NCBI RefSeq assembly: GCF_000516985.1
Contig: NW_006917092.1
Location: 6,079,888 to 6,143,887, forward strand
DNA: 64,000 bases
Direction of reading: 5' to 3'
From: Pestalotiopsis fici W106-1
Lineage: Eukaryota > Ascomycota > Sordariomycetes > Amphisphaeriales > Sporocadaceae
How positions within the stretch are numbered: position 1 is the first letter of the stretch; each line of letters begins with the position of its first letter. The notes under the pieces are model-generated. The model did no database searches and was not told where the DNA came from. It worked only from the letters and a program-made list of their open reading frames with translations. Shown one piece after another: positions 35,941 to 47,827 of this stretch. Both the position numbers and the translations under genes were made by a program.

Positions 35941-38900
35941 ATGGCAGACCCACTCTCTGTTGTGGGGAGCGCGGTTGGAATAGTGTCGTTGGGCATCCAA
36001 GTCGTTCATTCAATCTACGACTATTACACAGGTCTCAAAGACCAGCACTCAAGCGTCGGTCATACATTACGAAAAACCGATCACCTACTTGGTATTCTCA
36101 ACAATCTGCAGTCTCGGCTCAAATGTCGTTCATTCAGAGCCGATGAGACGGATTTGGTTGTTAATGTCCAATCTGCCGTCGACCAGTGCAACGAGTGCAT
36201 CCAAGAACTACAAAATGAAGTGGACAAGTTCAAGATGACTCCCGTGGAGGGACTTTGTGCTGCTGCACATCAGCTCGGTCGGCGGTTAGCATATCCGATA
36301 CGGCAAAGCACTCTCCTCAAGCTCAATGAAGATATCTACGAATTAGTGGTCCACTTGTCTCTGGCATTGCAATTATTGGAGCACAGTACCATAGATCGCA
36401 TTACTGATTCTGTCGACGACGTCAGAACCGTGCTGGATCTGGTGCGCAGCTCGCAGGTCTCTTTTGAAATTCGAGAGTGGCTGAAGGCGCCTGATGCCTC
36501 CACTAATTTCAACGAGGCATGTAAGATGAAGCATGCTGGAACTGGCATGTGGTTCATCAAAAGCTCTTCCTTCGCAAATTGGCTTCATCAATCTTCATCA
36601 TTTCTTTGGTTGCAAGGTTTTGCCGGCTGCGGAAAGACCGTCTTGTGTTCCACCGCGATACAGCACACCCTCCGACATCGCCGGTCCGCCAAGGACATTG
36701 GCATCGCATTCTTTTTCTTCACCTTCAACGACGAGAGCAAACAGGATGCTTCGGCTATGCTCCGAGCGCTGCTGTTCCAATTGACCAGCCAGCTTAATGA
36801 CACGCCTCGGGCTCTGAAAGAGTTGAGAGACAAATATTGCCCCGGCACGCCACCTGAGCAGGCTCTTTTGGACTGTCTTTACAAGGCGGTGAGGGAATTC
36901 CGTGAAGTCTACATTCTCGTGGATGCTCTGGACGAAAGCCCACGAAACAAATATCGCCAATCGGTACTTGAGTGTATCCAAGATATTCGGGCGTGGTCGC
37001 AGCCCGGAGTCCATCTCCTGGCCACGAGCCGGGATGAGCCCGATATTCGCAGACGGCTTGAACAGGCAGGTTGCGAAACCTTATCACTCAGAAACACTGG
37101 TGTCGACAAGGATATAGCTTCTTTTGTCTCCTCACACCTTCGTGCCGATCCAGACTTATCAGAGTGGCAAGAATTCTTTGACCGAATAGAAGAGACACTC
37201 ATCCAAAAAGCCCAGGGCGTGTAAGCGCCTCCAAGAAAAAAAATTGTGCGTCTCGTGGCTAATCAATCACAGCTTTCGTTGGGTTGAATGCCAGCTGAAG
37301 GCTCTTTTAACCTGCCCAAATAGTGAATACTTTCTCGATCAGCTGCTTGAATCTCTGCCCGAGACGCTGGATGAGACCTATACACGGATGCTGCAGAACA
37401 TTCCCTCTATGTACAAACATGACGCTCGACAGATGTTGGCCATTCTCTCGTGTGCTATGCGGCCTCTGACCGTACCAGAATTGATCGATGCTCTTGCCAC
37501 CGAGACTAGCGAGAATCCTCGGTTCAACTCAAAACGACGTCTCAAAAGCCTTGACTCCATCCAGAAGCTGTGCCCCGGATTCACGGAAATTGATACTCAC
37601 CCAGGCAATGGGGTACAGACTGTACGCCTAGCCCATTTCTCGGTACTGGAATACCTGGAATCAGAGCGGGATGCCCAAAATGGCCAAGTCGCATTCTTTA
37701 AGTTGTGTAGACAGGATGCAAACAATCTGATGGCTTATGTATGCTTGACTGTACTGCTGGAACCAGGACTAGCTGAGTGGTCAGCCAAAAGCACACCTCA
37801 TGGCGCCATGTTCACGAATGAGCTATCGAATCAACCACCATCCGTTGATACCTCATTCAACAAGATCCAACGCTTGGAGTTACAGAGCGAGCAACAGATT
37901 GAGAGTATCCGAAGCCAATATCCTTTGGTTGAATATGCCGCAGAGTATTGGCCATGTCATCTCCAAGAGGGGAAAGGGTCAGACCTCGTTGAGAAGCAGG
38001 TGATGCGTTTGTTTCTTGAGACGAACGGCGCTTTTGATACCTGGGCAGGTATACATGGCCCCTTTGGACACTTTGACTCAAAATGGTATCACTGGTCAAG
38101 TCCTGCGTATGTCGCCTCACTTCTGGGATACCACTCGGTAATCACTGCGATGCTCAACGAGCAATGTGGTGACAATTTCGGGATCGACGAAGAACTTTTA
38201 CATGAATGCGATGATGAACATCAAACTGGGAATACCGCACTATATGCAGCAGCGCGCAATGGCCACAAAGACGTCATCCAAGTTCTAATCAACATGGAAG
38301 CCAACGCGGAGTGTTTGGTACCGGGACAAGACACACCGCTCAATCTCGCATCAGATATTGACCCTAAAAGCATTGTCGAACTAATGTTACTCTACCGCGA
38401 GCCTATGTTTGATACCCAACATAAACATAGTCCGCTCTCTGCGGCAGCGGAAAATGGCCATACTGGCATTGTAGAAATACTACTTGACTACATGCCGGCT
38501 GTTCAGGTACACCGCGATTATGCGCTCTTACGGTCATCGACTCGGGGTCATCAAGATATTGCCAAACTCCTTCTTGACGTGGGAGTTAATGTTAATTTGT
38601 AAGCGTTCTCGCCTGTTTCCTTCACAGCGCATTCCATCAATCGAGTTGCAACTGTATGGTGGGAACAGCTGTTTGGAGTACAAGCTAATATCAATAGTGA
38701 GGATAATGGCGACACACCGCTCACATTGTCATCTAAAAATGGGCACAAGGCAGTGATTGAGCTCTTGCTTGAGAGCGGAGCTAATGTCAATGGTGGATCA
38801 TTCCAACAGCCACTTGCCGCCGCATCGAGAGAGGGTCATGAAGACGTAGTTGAGTTACTGCTAGACCGTGGAGCAGATGTAAATGGCAGAGTCGATGCCT

Positions 38901-39175
38901 GGACGCCGCTTGCGGAAGCATCACGCGGAGGTTGGAAACACATCGCAGAGCTTCTGCTTGACCGAGGCGCCAATGTCAATGGCCATTCAACGATTCTCGT
39001 CATGACACCACTGGTGGTAGCATCGAGAGCTGGCAAGAAGGATATTGTGAGACTGCTCCTTGAGAGAGGTGCTACCGCCGAGTGGGATGGGCTCACCGAG
39101 TTTTACCCTTTCGTTGAAAAAGACGATCGTGAAGCGGTGCAGACGCTACTGCGTAATGCCTACTGGGCAGAGTGA
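35941..39175 (+). CDS. NACHT-ankyrin STAND protein (fungal NLR-like)
   Basis: Three exons: 35941-37220, 37273-38598 and 38698-39175; 1027 residues. The N-terminus (MADPLSVVGSAVGIVSLGIQ...) is the fungal STAND/Helo-like helical domain found in cell-death proteins. The NTPase has its P-loop GFAGCGKT at about 226 and a Walker B-like VYILVDALDE at about 323, followed by TSRDEPDI and the winged-helix style region PLTVPELIDALA. From about 740 come ankyrin repeats, with strong units such as GHKAVIELLLESGANVN and GHEDVVELLLDRGADVN. Proteins of this build sense non-self and start heterokaryon incompatibility or defence. Intron 2 (99 bp, GTAAGC to TAG, branch site GCTAAT) is needed: reading straight through meets a stop at 38600, whereas splicing joins two half repeats perfectly. 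Confidence 0.87.
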
Positions 39176-41487
39176 CCGATAGGTTGACCAAGGCATGCAT
39201 AATTGGTGGGACCGTAGTTTGGGAATGGCCACACTGCTCTCGGAGCCTTTACGGATCATTTCAGTGTTGGTAAGTAGGTGGTTAACTATTATTGTACAGG
39301 GTAGCTGTTACGTAGTGTCAGAGTCAAGTTCTGCGGCCCTCAACGGTCTTTGTGGAAAGGAGCAATATTATTCATTCCTAGGATGGAAAGCCTCGTTTTT
39401 CTTCTTCATTTTCTCGACTCAAGGAGGACCATCAAAGGCGGAGCGAACAGTGCGATACACGAGTCTCCTTTATCCGCACCTGTACGGCTTCTAGGCACTT
39501 GCTTCGTCTTTCTCCGCAGTATCCACTGCCAAGTTACCAACTCTCTGCGAGATGGTGAATGTACTATTGACATTTCTGCTGGTACTCTGAGACGTTAGAT
39601 ACAGTTTTTACCAGCGTCAACTTGCACACGTGCGTCGGTTAGACAGGCAGTGACATGGGCAGGACTAGTCGGCGCTTAGCCATCCGCACACTCGGCCGCC
39701 CATGAATGGTTCACAAAGTGTTGCCGAGACGCAGAAGAAAGTAAGTCGTGGAGTACAAGATATACTCTGGAAAGAAATGTTGCCTCACTTTTGGCGCTGG
39801 ATCAACATCTTCCCTGGTATTGCTTGCCACGACACACAGGTCGGACATTAACTCGGTGAGAGGCGCCAGGTCCAGAACCTCGAATGCATGGCTGTTATTT
39901 CCGGGGTTTTGCGGGAATTCACTACTCTTTATATACAGAACTAAAAGTCAGTGATGGGATACCGGGGACACCCACGAACAAGGAAATTAACTAAATCCGA
40001 CTTTGTGGGCGGCTTGGCTCATATCCAAAATCCCAGGTCCGGGCTGTTGAACCCAGGCATAGCACTTTATATAATCTCAAATCAGATCTGCATTTTGCAA
40101 TATGAAAGGCTTATTTTCAATATGCAGACATCATGCCAAGGCGGCAGGTTCGGCAGCTTGTGCGAATCCGGACAATTATGCCTGTCGTTCTGTGACCCAT
40201 GGGTAAACGCTGGGTGGCTGGTTCATCTGTTCGTTTAGGAATGACAGAAAAGAACATTAACATGAAGAAAAAGTCGACGCGTCCCTGGCGCCCGATAATG
40301 TCATTGCTAGATTGCGGCTCTACCTGAAGCGCTTCGTCTGACCTTGCTCCTCGGTCCACTCGCCGAATTCAGCGGTGCCGAGAACCACGGGGGGGTTTTT
40401 GGGTCGTCATTCATCCATCCCATCTCAATTAACTTCTGGCGCACCCTGGTCGGTTTAGGCGGCTCAGCTGTGTTAGCTCAGGGCGGCTCTGAATAACCCT
40501 GAATGTCCACTAAACTTGATTGGCCTTTAGCATCATTCTTCTTTTGCTTCTAGTCCCCGCATAACCGAGACCCGCTATGGAACCAAGGGAACCGTTTCCT
40601 TCTTTTTCTTGGTAAGTGGACGTCTGTGTGTTCCTGGTAGTGGAAGCGGTTCCCAACCAAGGTAGGCCTGAGAATGGTTGTGTGTCTGGCTGTCCGGGTG
40701 GCTGTCTCGCTGGCCAGATTGTTTTGTTTTGTTCTTTACGGGATTGTCACCCCCCTATCATGGATCCTTGGGATGATGGGCGATCATGGACGGTGATGCG
40801 CTGCAGGGCCTCGACTCTTTTTGGAGCCAAGAGTCTGTCGCCATTGGTGGAAAAGACTGAAACTGCCTGGAACATGGGCCAAGTCGTCCTACTATAATCC
40901 TGGGCCGCGCTTTATTCATCTCATCTCATCTCGCTCCCCCCAACGGCCGGAATACCCACTCATTTGAAACAAGGTCATATATCACCGCCAAGCGCGCACT
41001 CTATTCCTTTCAATCTATTGCGGGGCATCGCCAAGATCGCATACACTGTCGAGATGAAGGGATTCATGGATGCCATCCATCCTTTCAAGGTTGTATAGAA
41101 CGTTGAAAGAAAGAAAAAAAAAACCAGTTGCTGGGGTTGTTGGTGATCAACCGTCATTACTCGGCAATGGAGAGCCGCACTGAGCCTCTGCCCCCCCAGC
41201 CTGTCTGGATCCTCCTGTATATAATATGAAATATCCTTCCTCCATTGTCGTAAGAGTCTCCTTCTCTACTCAGCTTCACAGCAGATTCTAACATTCTTTT
41301 CTTCAAGACACTCATTCGTGCTTCTACATTCGCTACCTGCATTGATTGCAGTCAAACTTTCCATTCTTTCACGCAAGTCGAATAAAACAGTCCGAGACCA
41401 GTTCTCTAAAAAGCTTTTGATCCTTTTTTACCACTTGCCAACCAAACCTGACTCTTCAATCTCTTGTCAAACATACAAAGAATCACA
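39176..41487. other. Large intergenic, 2.3 kb
   Basis: The left part is the 3' flank of the STAND gene, the right part the promoter and leader of the AA9 gene. Short frames (for example 40616-40897) have no domain. No RIP-like composition. A candidate TATA box is listed separately. Confidence 0.5.
41218..41224 (+). promoter_or_regulatory. Candidate TATA box of the AA9 gene
   Basis: TATATAA lies 264-270 bp before the start codon and is followed by a pyrimidine-rich leader, as in highly expressed fungal genes. Inference from sequence. Confidence 0.4.
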
Positions 41488-42432
41488 ATGGCCTCTTCCA
41501 AGTTCTCTGCTCTCTTGGCTCTTGCCGCCGGTGCCGGTCTGGTTTCCGCCCACGGTTACGTCTCTCTCATCACCGTTGACGGTGTCGAGTACCAGGGATA
41601 CCCTCCCAGCTCGGCTCCCTACGAGAACCCCGCCGTGGACCGCATCGCCTGGTCCGACTCGGCCACCGACAATGGCTACGTCGCCCCCGACGCCTACGCC
41701 TCGGGCGACATCATCTGCCACCGCGACGGCAGCAACGCCGCCCTGACCGCCACCGCGGCCGCCGGCTCCACCGTCTCCTTCCAGTGGAACACCTGGCCCG
41801 ACTCCCACAAGGGCCCCGTCATCAACTACATGGCCTCGTGCAACGGCGACTGCACCACCGTCGACAAGACCAGCCTCGAGTTCTTCAAGATTGCCGAGAG
41901 CGGTCTCATCGAGGGCTCCTCCTCTGGCGGTACCTGGGCCTCTGACGAGCTCATCTCCAACAACTACACCCAGAGCATCACCATCCCCTCGACCCTGGCT
42001 GCTGGCAACTACGTTCTCCGCCACGAGATCATTGCCCTCCACTCGGCCGGCTCGGAGGACGGTGCCCAGAACTACCCCCAGTGCTTCAACATTGAGGTTA
42101 CTGGCTCTGGCAGCGAGTCGCCCGCCGGTACCCTCGGCGAGGCCCTCTACTCCGAGGACGACGCTGGTATCCTGATCAACATCTACACCAGCTTGGCCAG
42201 CTACGACATCCCCGGCCCTACCCTGGCCTTTGCCGACTCTGGCTCCGCTGCCGCCACCACTGTCGCCGCCGCCGCCGAGGCCACCACCACTGCTGCTGCC
42301 ACCTCGGCTGCTGCTACCACCAGCACCAAGGCTGCCGCCACCACCAGCAGCAGCACCAGCAGCGCCGCCGCCGTCTCCAAGACTTCTTCCTGCAAGAAGC
42401 GCCGTCACGCTCGCGACGTCGTCAAGAACTAA
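41488..42432 (+). CDS. AA9 lytic polysaccharide monooxygenase, secreted
   Basis: Intronless, 314 residues. It is a copper enzyme that cleaves cellulose or related glucans by oxidation outside the cell. A signal peptide (1-21) would leave His22 as the N-terminal residue (SA|HGYV), the first half of the copper histidine brace. The second His is in IIALHSAG, and the axial region [10 protein letters not shown] carries the Gln and Tyr expected in AA9. Cysteines in [14 protein letters not shown] and PQCFN can form the usual disulphides; NNYT is a glycosylation site. After the domain (about 245 on) comes an Ala/Thr/Ser-rich tail with no cellulose-binding module, ending in a basic KKRRHARD stretch. 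The start at 41488 is the first ATG in the frame. Codon use is strongly C-ending, suggesting high expression. Confidence 0.92.
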   Translation: MASSKFSALLALAAGAGLVSAHGYVSLITVDGVEYQGYPPSSAPYENPAVDRIAWSDSATDNGYVAPDAYASGDIICHRDGSNAALTATAAAGSTVSFQWNTWPDSHKGPVINYMASCNGDCTTVDKTSLEFFKIAESGLIEGSSSGGTWASDELISNNYTQSITIPSTLAAGNYVLRHEIIALHSAGSEDGAQNYPQCFNIEVTGSGSESPAGTLGEALYSEDDAGILINIYTSLASYDIPGPTLAFADSGSAAATTVAAAAEATTTAAATSAAATTSTKAAATTSSSTSSAAAVSKTSSCKKRRHARDVVKN

Positions 42433-43200
42433 AAGGGTTCTCCAAATTTTCCGGATAAGCCTTTTTACCTTATAAGGGAGCATTAGCACTTCCGATTCTT
42501 TGTATACAATTTTTGTTTTTGAAACAGCGATAGAAGCCACGACCCTGAGCCACTTTTTTTGATATGTATATCATGGCGATACTTCTGGGCTGGATGGTAT
42601 ATGTTGGATAGACCCCCATGAATGCATTGTACATATTTCAAGATTTGAAAAATTCTTTCAACTGTGACTTGCCGCATGTTTCATTGACCATGGAATTGTG
42701 AGGAAAAAAAAAAAAAACAGTCTTCTCATTTTCGTCGGAGGCTCAACATCTCGCAAACCGCTTTTGGCAAATACACAGGTGTGTGGAATGAGATTATTGG
42801 TGGTTGGCGTAGTTGACGCGTCCCTGTACCAAGTACATACGGGACCGTGAACCCTGTCCGATGAAAAGTCGGGCGCGTTGTGAACCTGGTCTTGAATATA
42901 ATAGTAGCCCCATGTTAATCCACCCATTCATTACCTTGACTTGGAAAACTATGATCGTGCAGGTTAGCATACTCAGATTTCACATTCAGGCTACCCCAGA
43001 AGTGTCATGGACAGCACGGGATGCTTAGTACTGATGAATTTGTTTGTATCCATTGGGTATTCATGGTTGACATGCTGATGGTACGCTCGGTTTACCTATA
43101 TATAATGTGCATATTATTCAAATTGTCGGAGGCCAGAACATTGTTCATCGGCTATTATCGGTCTTTCGCGTGAAATGCATCATTAAGCCTCGACTCCTGT
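42433..43200. other. Intergenic between convergent genes
   Basis: 3' flanks of the AA9 and DLT1 genes, with an A run at about 42703-42717. Nothing else seen. Confidence 0.5.
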
Positions 43201-44667
43201 TCATAGCGTAGTCGTGACCCTGAGAACATAAGGCAAATCAACCCCATCATCACGTGTTGCCAGTCGAATGACACTTCCGCCATCGCTTCCGCGGCTGCCT
43301 GATCTCAGGCTGTCGCCGCGACTTCTGCTGCTCAGACTACCAGCAAGATATGGCCTCCGCGTCTGAGCGAAACTATTCCCACTGCTTCCACTTCTAACGC
43401 TGCTAATATTAGAAGTGGTTCTCATAAGCTGTCTTTTGCTGCTGACAGTTCTTGAACGACCGGGCTTGCTTTTTGCCCCAGAAGAAGTCCTGCCCACCAA
43501 GCTAGGCCGAGTATTGTTCCGCGTTCTCGGGCTGGAGTCGCTGTCAAGACTACGCAGGCTTCGTGCTGGTGTCGTGGGGCTCGTGTCTTGAGGTGCGTCA
43601 TCATCAATATCTGCGCGATGACGACTTTGGGCAAAGTAGAAACTCTGTTCATCCAAGCTAGACCCGGCATTGCTTTCCGTGTACATTTCATTCATACTTC
43701 GCATGGTTTCGAGTACCCCGCGATCCAACGATTTCGCAGAACGCAGGAGTTCTGCAAACAGATGCATAAGGCGCCTAAACATGTCGCCGGGGATTTGCTT
43801 GGTCGAGAACCGAGCGCGCTCATACACGTCTAAGAACTCGGCAGTATCTTTTGATGCCTCGAGAACCCCAAGGTCGACTAGATGCCCAATGTATGTGCGC
43901 ATAGTCATATTCGCTTGCCTCTGCAAAGCTTCGACCGCCTCGGGGTCAAGTAGAGGCATTTCTTCGGATGAACCTGGCAAGGTTGGCGCAAGCGACATGG
44001 CTTTACCCTCTATCAGATTGGGCAACTCGGCCAGGACCGCACTGTACTGAATATTGGCGAGATCAGGGGACTCTGGACTTCCCCAGCCAGGGTGATCGAT
44101 ATGCCCCCAGACGGGCTTGGTCGGTGGTAGCGCAATACCCATCTCTTCCTCGATTGTATCGCTCCTCTTTAGTCGGCGATCCGGGGTCGCCCTCGACTCT
44201 TTCGCGTGCGCAGATCCATCCTCATTACGGTCCGAGTATTCTTCGTCTTCTTCCGCAACAGCGCTGAGGTCGTCGGCGTAGTCCATAAACGAAGCCGAGC
44301 TGACTTTGGGCCTTGCCTGCCAGGCAATCGCGGCACTCCTGCCAAGGTCCTTGTGAATCATCTCCCTGACATTTTTCTTGATCTCGCCCTTGTTGAGCGG
44401 TGCCCAGCTCTTCGGGATACTGGCCAACACCGTGCGCGTAACATAGAGTCGAAGCGAATATATGAAGAGGACGATGAGGACGGTCACCAGATAGGCAATG
44501 GCGATGATGACAATATTAGTGTACTGTAGTGTCTTGTAGTAGGTTTGTCGAATAGCGTCTCCAGGGGTGACGAGGATCAGGGCGGCGAGAACGAAGCATA
44601 AGACAACGTAGACGGTATTATATATGTAGTGGAATATCTTTCGCGTAGTGGATCGTGGAGGAGACAT
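43201..44667 (-). CDS. DLT1: DLT1-like membrane protein (defect at low temperature)
   Basis: Intronless, 488 residues from the ATG at 44667. An upstream in-frame ATG at 44739 would add 24 residues without family similarity. Two membrane helices lie near the N-terminus (about 10-32 and 46-70), flanking the conserved VTPGDAIRQ, followed by LYVTRTVLASIPKSW. This is the signature of the fungal DLT1 family, named after a yeast gene needed for growth in the cold; its biochemical role is unknown. The C-terminal third is low-complexity Ser/Arg-rich and probably disordered and phosphorylated. Confidence 0.85.
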   Translation of the reverse strand: MSPPRSTTRKIFHYIYNTVYVVLCFVLAALILVTPGDAIRQTYYKTLQYTNIVIIAIAYLVTVLIVLFIYSLRLYVTRTVLASIPKSWAPLNKGEIKKNVREMIHKDLGRSAAIAWQARPKVSSASFMDYADDLSAVAEEDEEYSDRNEDGSAHAKESRATPDRRLKRSDTIEEEMGIALPPTKPVWGHIDHPGWGSPESPDLANIQYSAVLAELPNLIEGKAMSLAPTLPGSSEEMPLLDPEAVEALQRQANMTMRTYIGHLVDLGVLEASKDTAEFLDVYERARFSTKQIPGDMFRRLMHLFAELLRSAKSLDRGVLETMRSMNEMYTESNAGSSLDEQSFYFAQSRHRADIDDDAPQDTSPTTPARSLRSLDSDSSPRTRNNTRPSLVGRTSSGAKSKPGRSRTVSSKRQLMRTTSNISSVRSGSSGNSFAQTRRPYLAGSLSSRSRGDSLRSGSRGSDGGSVIRLATRDDGVDLPYVLRVTTTL

Positions 44668-45264
44668 GATTTCGAGGTAGACAGGCGGGTTCTGGCCGTC
44701 TTGGCTCGTCTGAATGCGATGCGATCTGATTTGTCGCACACGCTCGTACTGGATATCGGTGACAGGTTCATTTCGATATCAAGCTAGGTGCTTTGCGATG
44801 CAGGTAGAAAATATCATAAATCATGAGCACGTTGGTTCTTAGAATAGGTTCTAGGCAGGATCGGTCGGCAGAGTGGGAATAACCAAACAAACAAAATCAG
44901 CCTAAAAACTTGAGGGTATCAAAACACGAGAATGAACAGGAGGTGGAAGTTGGATTAAGAATGCCCCCAATCGCTGCGGAAATGGGAGGCTGTAATTTAG
45001 CTTGTAATTTAGCTGCCGGTCGCTGCCCCACTCGGTTACGCCGTAATAACAAAAATGAGGTCACTTTATTTGCCCATGCAGCTCGGTTGGGTTGCCGAAA
45101 GGGTCTCTGCGTCGACGCCGATTTTGGCGACCCAGATTGACAAGAACCATTCATGGTCATCATTCCATTGGCATGGGAAGTTAATTTCTGAAGAGCAACT
45201 CTATGTAGATATGATAAAGTCTTTTCGGCACTGCAAAAGGCTGCTGGAATGCCAGCATCACCCA
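44668..45264. other. Intergenic, about 600 bp
   Basis: Upstream of DLT1 and downstream of NDC1; nothing else recognised. Confidence 0.5.
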
Positions 45265-47213
45265 CTAAAGGACCTGCTGCATCGCTGGCTGCTTCTCAAC
45301 TTGCTTCTCAACTTGTTGAGCCTGTTCCGGCTTTTGCGCTGCCTCTTGTGCAAGCCGCAAGTCGGTCCTCGTCAGCTTCAAATCTGAGCTGTACGTTTCA
45401 AAGGCGGTAATGACTCTAGCCAGAGCATCCTTGAAGGCATCGAGGACTTCCTGGACGCTAGCAGATTGTCGTACACTGTCGGGATCGGTCCAGTGGGCTG
45501 GGAAGTTGTCCTGGAAAATCTCCAACTTTTTGATGACCGTAGTCAAGGTCCTTATAATAGTGGGAACATCACGATGAACATTTCCATAATTATCCTCCGT
45601 CAAACTAGCCACGGCCAGTCTTGAGAGTGCAAAGGCAGAATTGACGTAGAGGCTGACATCTCCAAATGGCGTACCTAGGACAGCAGTACTGACACGTCTA
45701 TTGTGTGTATGTCTGAAGAGCCATCTCCAATTGACTGGAAACATCAACAGAAGCGAGTGCAGCATGCCAACAAGGCCCTGGCGGCTGAGCTGTTCCTGGT
45801 GTTGCTTTGATAGAAGCGTATCTCGGACATCAGCAGCTGTCTTCTTTGCTAAGGGAACCAAACTTTCTGAAGGCTTGGGGCCAGGCGAGTTGGCCACCTC
45901 TGCCACAAACTTGCCCACAGAGTCACGCAGGTTTTTTGGTGGGGGCGCGGGCTGCCAGACATTGGCACTAACAGGTGGTTCGACAACGCGCGCTCGGGAT
46001 TGCGGCTGGGCAGGTGGTGGTGCAGAGGCAGGAGCAGCGGGTGGTTTGCCATAATCGTCGATCCGCTTCTCTAGTTCCTTGATGGGGTCCATGCAGAGCT
46101 TGTAGACTTGAGACCACATAGGACCATCTTTCCGATCGATATCCTCAAAGATGGCCTTGCGGCGAACGTCAAAGTCTCGTGCAATCAAGGCCAGTTCCCA
46201 CATGGCAAAAGACTGATGTTATTAGCTTGCGGCGGCATTAGGCAGATACAACTACAACTTACCGAAATTCTCGCCTTCTTATTCTTCAGCCCATTAAGCA
46301 GACTGCCATTGGGGTCCTTGGATTCGGATGTGATAGGTTGGCCATTCTTGACGGGCGCCTTTGCGAAATTGGCAGTGAATGCCTCGTTGCTGAATTGCCA
46401 GAGCACATTCAACAGAGTGCCAGCTGCGATTGTTCTTCCCAGCATCCAGATGCTCCATGGCGCGCCGGAGGGCGGAATATTGGTCTTGGGCAGGTTATAG
46501 AAGGGACGAAGGAAGAACATGGCCCATCCCCAGGCTGTGTATCGAAACAACCACGAGTATAGGCCCGCGTAACTGGCTGTAGCGACGATGGCCGAGATGG
46601 TGACGGATCGTACGACCAGACTCGGTCCCTTGGAGAGTAGTTTCTCATATGGATCCTCCTGCTTCGGTTTCTCATCTGTTTCCTTGACCGTTCCCAAGAG
46701 GACACGATCAACATCAAAGAACAAATGCAGGAAGCCAGCTGCCACGCCAATCAAAATCATCGACACGGTATAGAAAAGAGTTCGTTCATTGAGCCGTGCC
46801 CGGTCGCCGCTATGGTATGTAATCCAGTGCAAGTTGGATTGATCCGCGACAGAGCCCAAGTAGACCTGGCTGAAGAGAAAGGCCGAGAGGGCATATGTCA
46901 CGATCGTCTCGTATGCTGCAAGGGAGAAAACATTGTGCGTAAAAGTGTCGAAGGGTGAGTCGCTTGTGCGTAGTCCGATATGAGGGTGTGCAATGCGGAG
47001 GATGACAACCAAGAGAACACTTCCAAAGATGAAGATGGTACGGATGCCAGCGATACCAATGGGAAACCAAGACCAAATGATCGAGTTCCAGCTGGACAGA
47101 GTGAGAGACTCGAGATATGAAAGGGCGAGCAGGACAAGCAGCGCTGATGCAAATCTTCTTTGCATGCAAGGCTGCAAGAAGTCCTTGTATGGAGCTCTTC
47201 GAATGACTGTCAT
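45265..47213 (-). CDS. NDC1: Nucleoporin NDC1, integral membrane pore protein
   Basis: Two exons on the minus strand: 46263-47213 and 45265-46212 (intron 50 bp, GTAAGT to CAG with a GCTAAT branch site); 632 residues. NDC1 anchors nuclear pore complexes and, in yeasts, the spindle pole body in the nuclear envelope. The first half has about six membrane helices with family landmarks YKDFLQPCMQRRFASALL and SWFPIGIAGIRT, and the second half is soluble and pore-facing with MWELALIARDF. The C-terminus is Gln/Glu-rich. It is divergent from PEP12, with 614 bp between the starts. Confidence 0.88.
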
Positions 47214-47827
47214 TGTGCGCTTCGGGGCTATGACATGGCTCGGGTACGGGGGGTGTTGGAATTAATGATCGTTCGATCCCTATATGCCGAGATCTCTCAA
47301 CACTTGACCCGAAGCCCGTCGTCTGGAACAATGTCGTTTGTTGTTGTCGATTCGTGGTGTTGAGTTGGGTTGCAAGTGGACAACAACGGAAGTAAATTAA
47401 AAAAAAATCTTTGGAGCTTTGGGGTGTTCTGGAGCAACGCGACGAGACGCCTGAACTGTCCAAGCTCCGCTAATTCGTCGCCTGTCGTAGAAGCTTGTTA
47501 AGCTTGGGGCTGCGCATAGCTGGCATTGACACCCCGCCAAAAAGCTCTTTTAAAGGAATGTTAGCTCGAATCATGCATTTACTGAGGCTGTTTGGCACAC
47601 GCAGCAGCGACCTGGGAGTGCCGCGTGCATCCTTTTGGCCCAAAGAGCATGTACGTAATCAGCCAAGGGTGGCAGGCAGGTCGTGACCAAGAATCTAGGC
47701 AGATGATAAACCATCTCATTCACTATTATCGTTCGCATTTTCGTCGCATCATTGACCACATCGTCGCCTCGACTTTCACTAAATCGCTTCGCCACTTGCC
47801 GAATTTTCTGTTTTAGCCGAAGCTATC
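47214..47827. other. Divergent promoter of NDC1 and PEP12
   Basis: 614 bp with no coding signal; serves both housekeeping genes. Confidence 0.55.

Noticed and set aside
39176..41487. Possible small genes in the 2.3 kb gap (for example 40616-40897)
   Set aside because: Short, compositionally odd, no homology recognised; better read as promoter and leader DNA.
41467..42540. 357-codon minus-strand frame opposite the AA9 gene
   Set aside because: Mirror of strong codon bias; Gly/Ala/Val-rich with no domain, while the AA9 motifs are clear on the plus strand.
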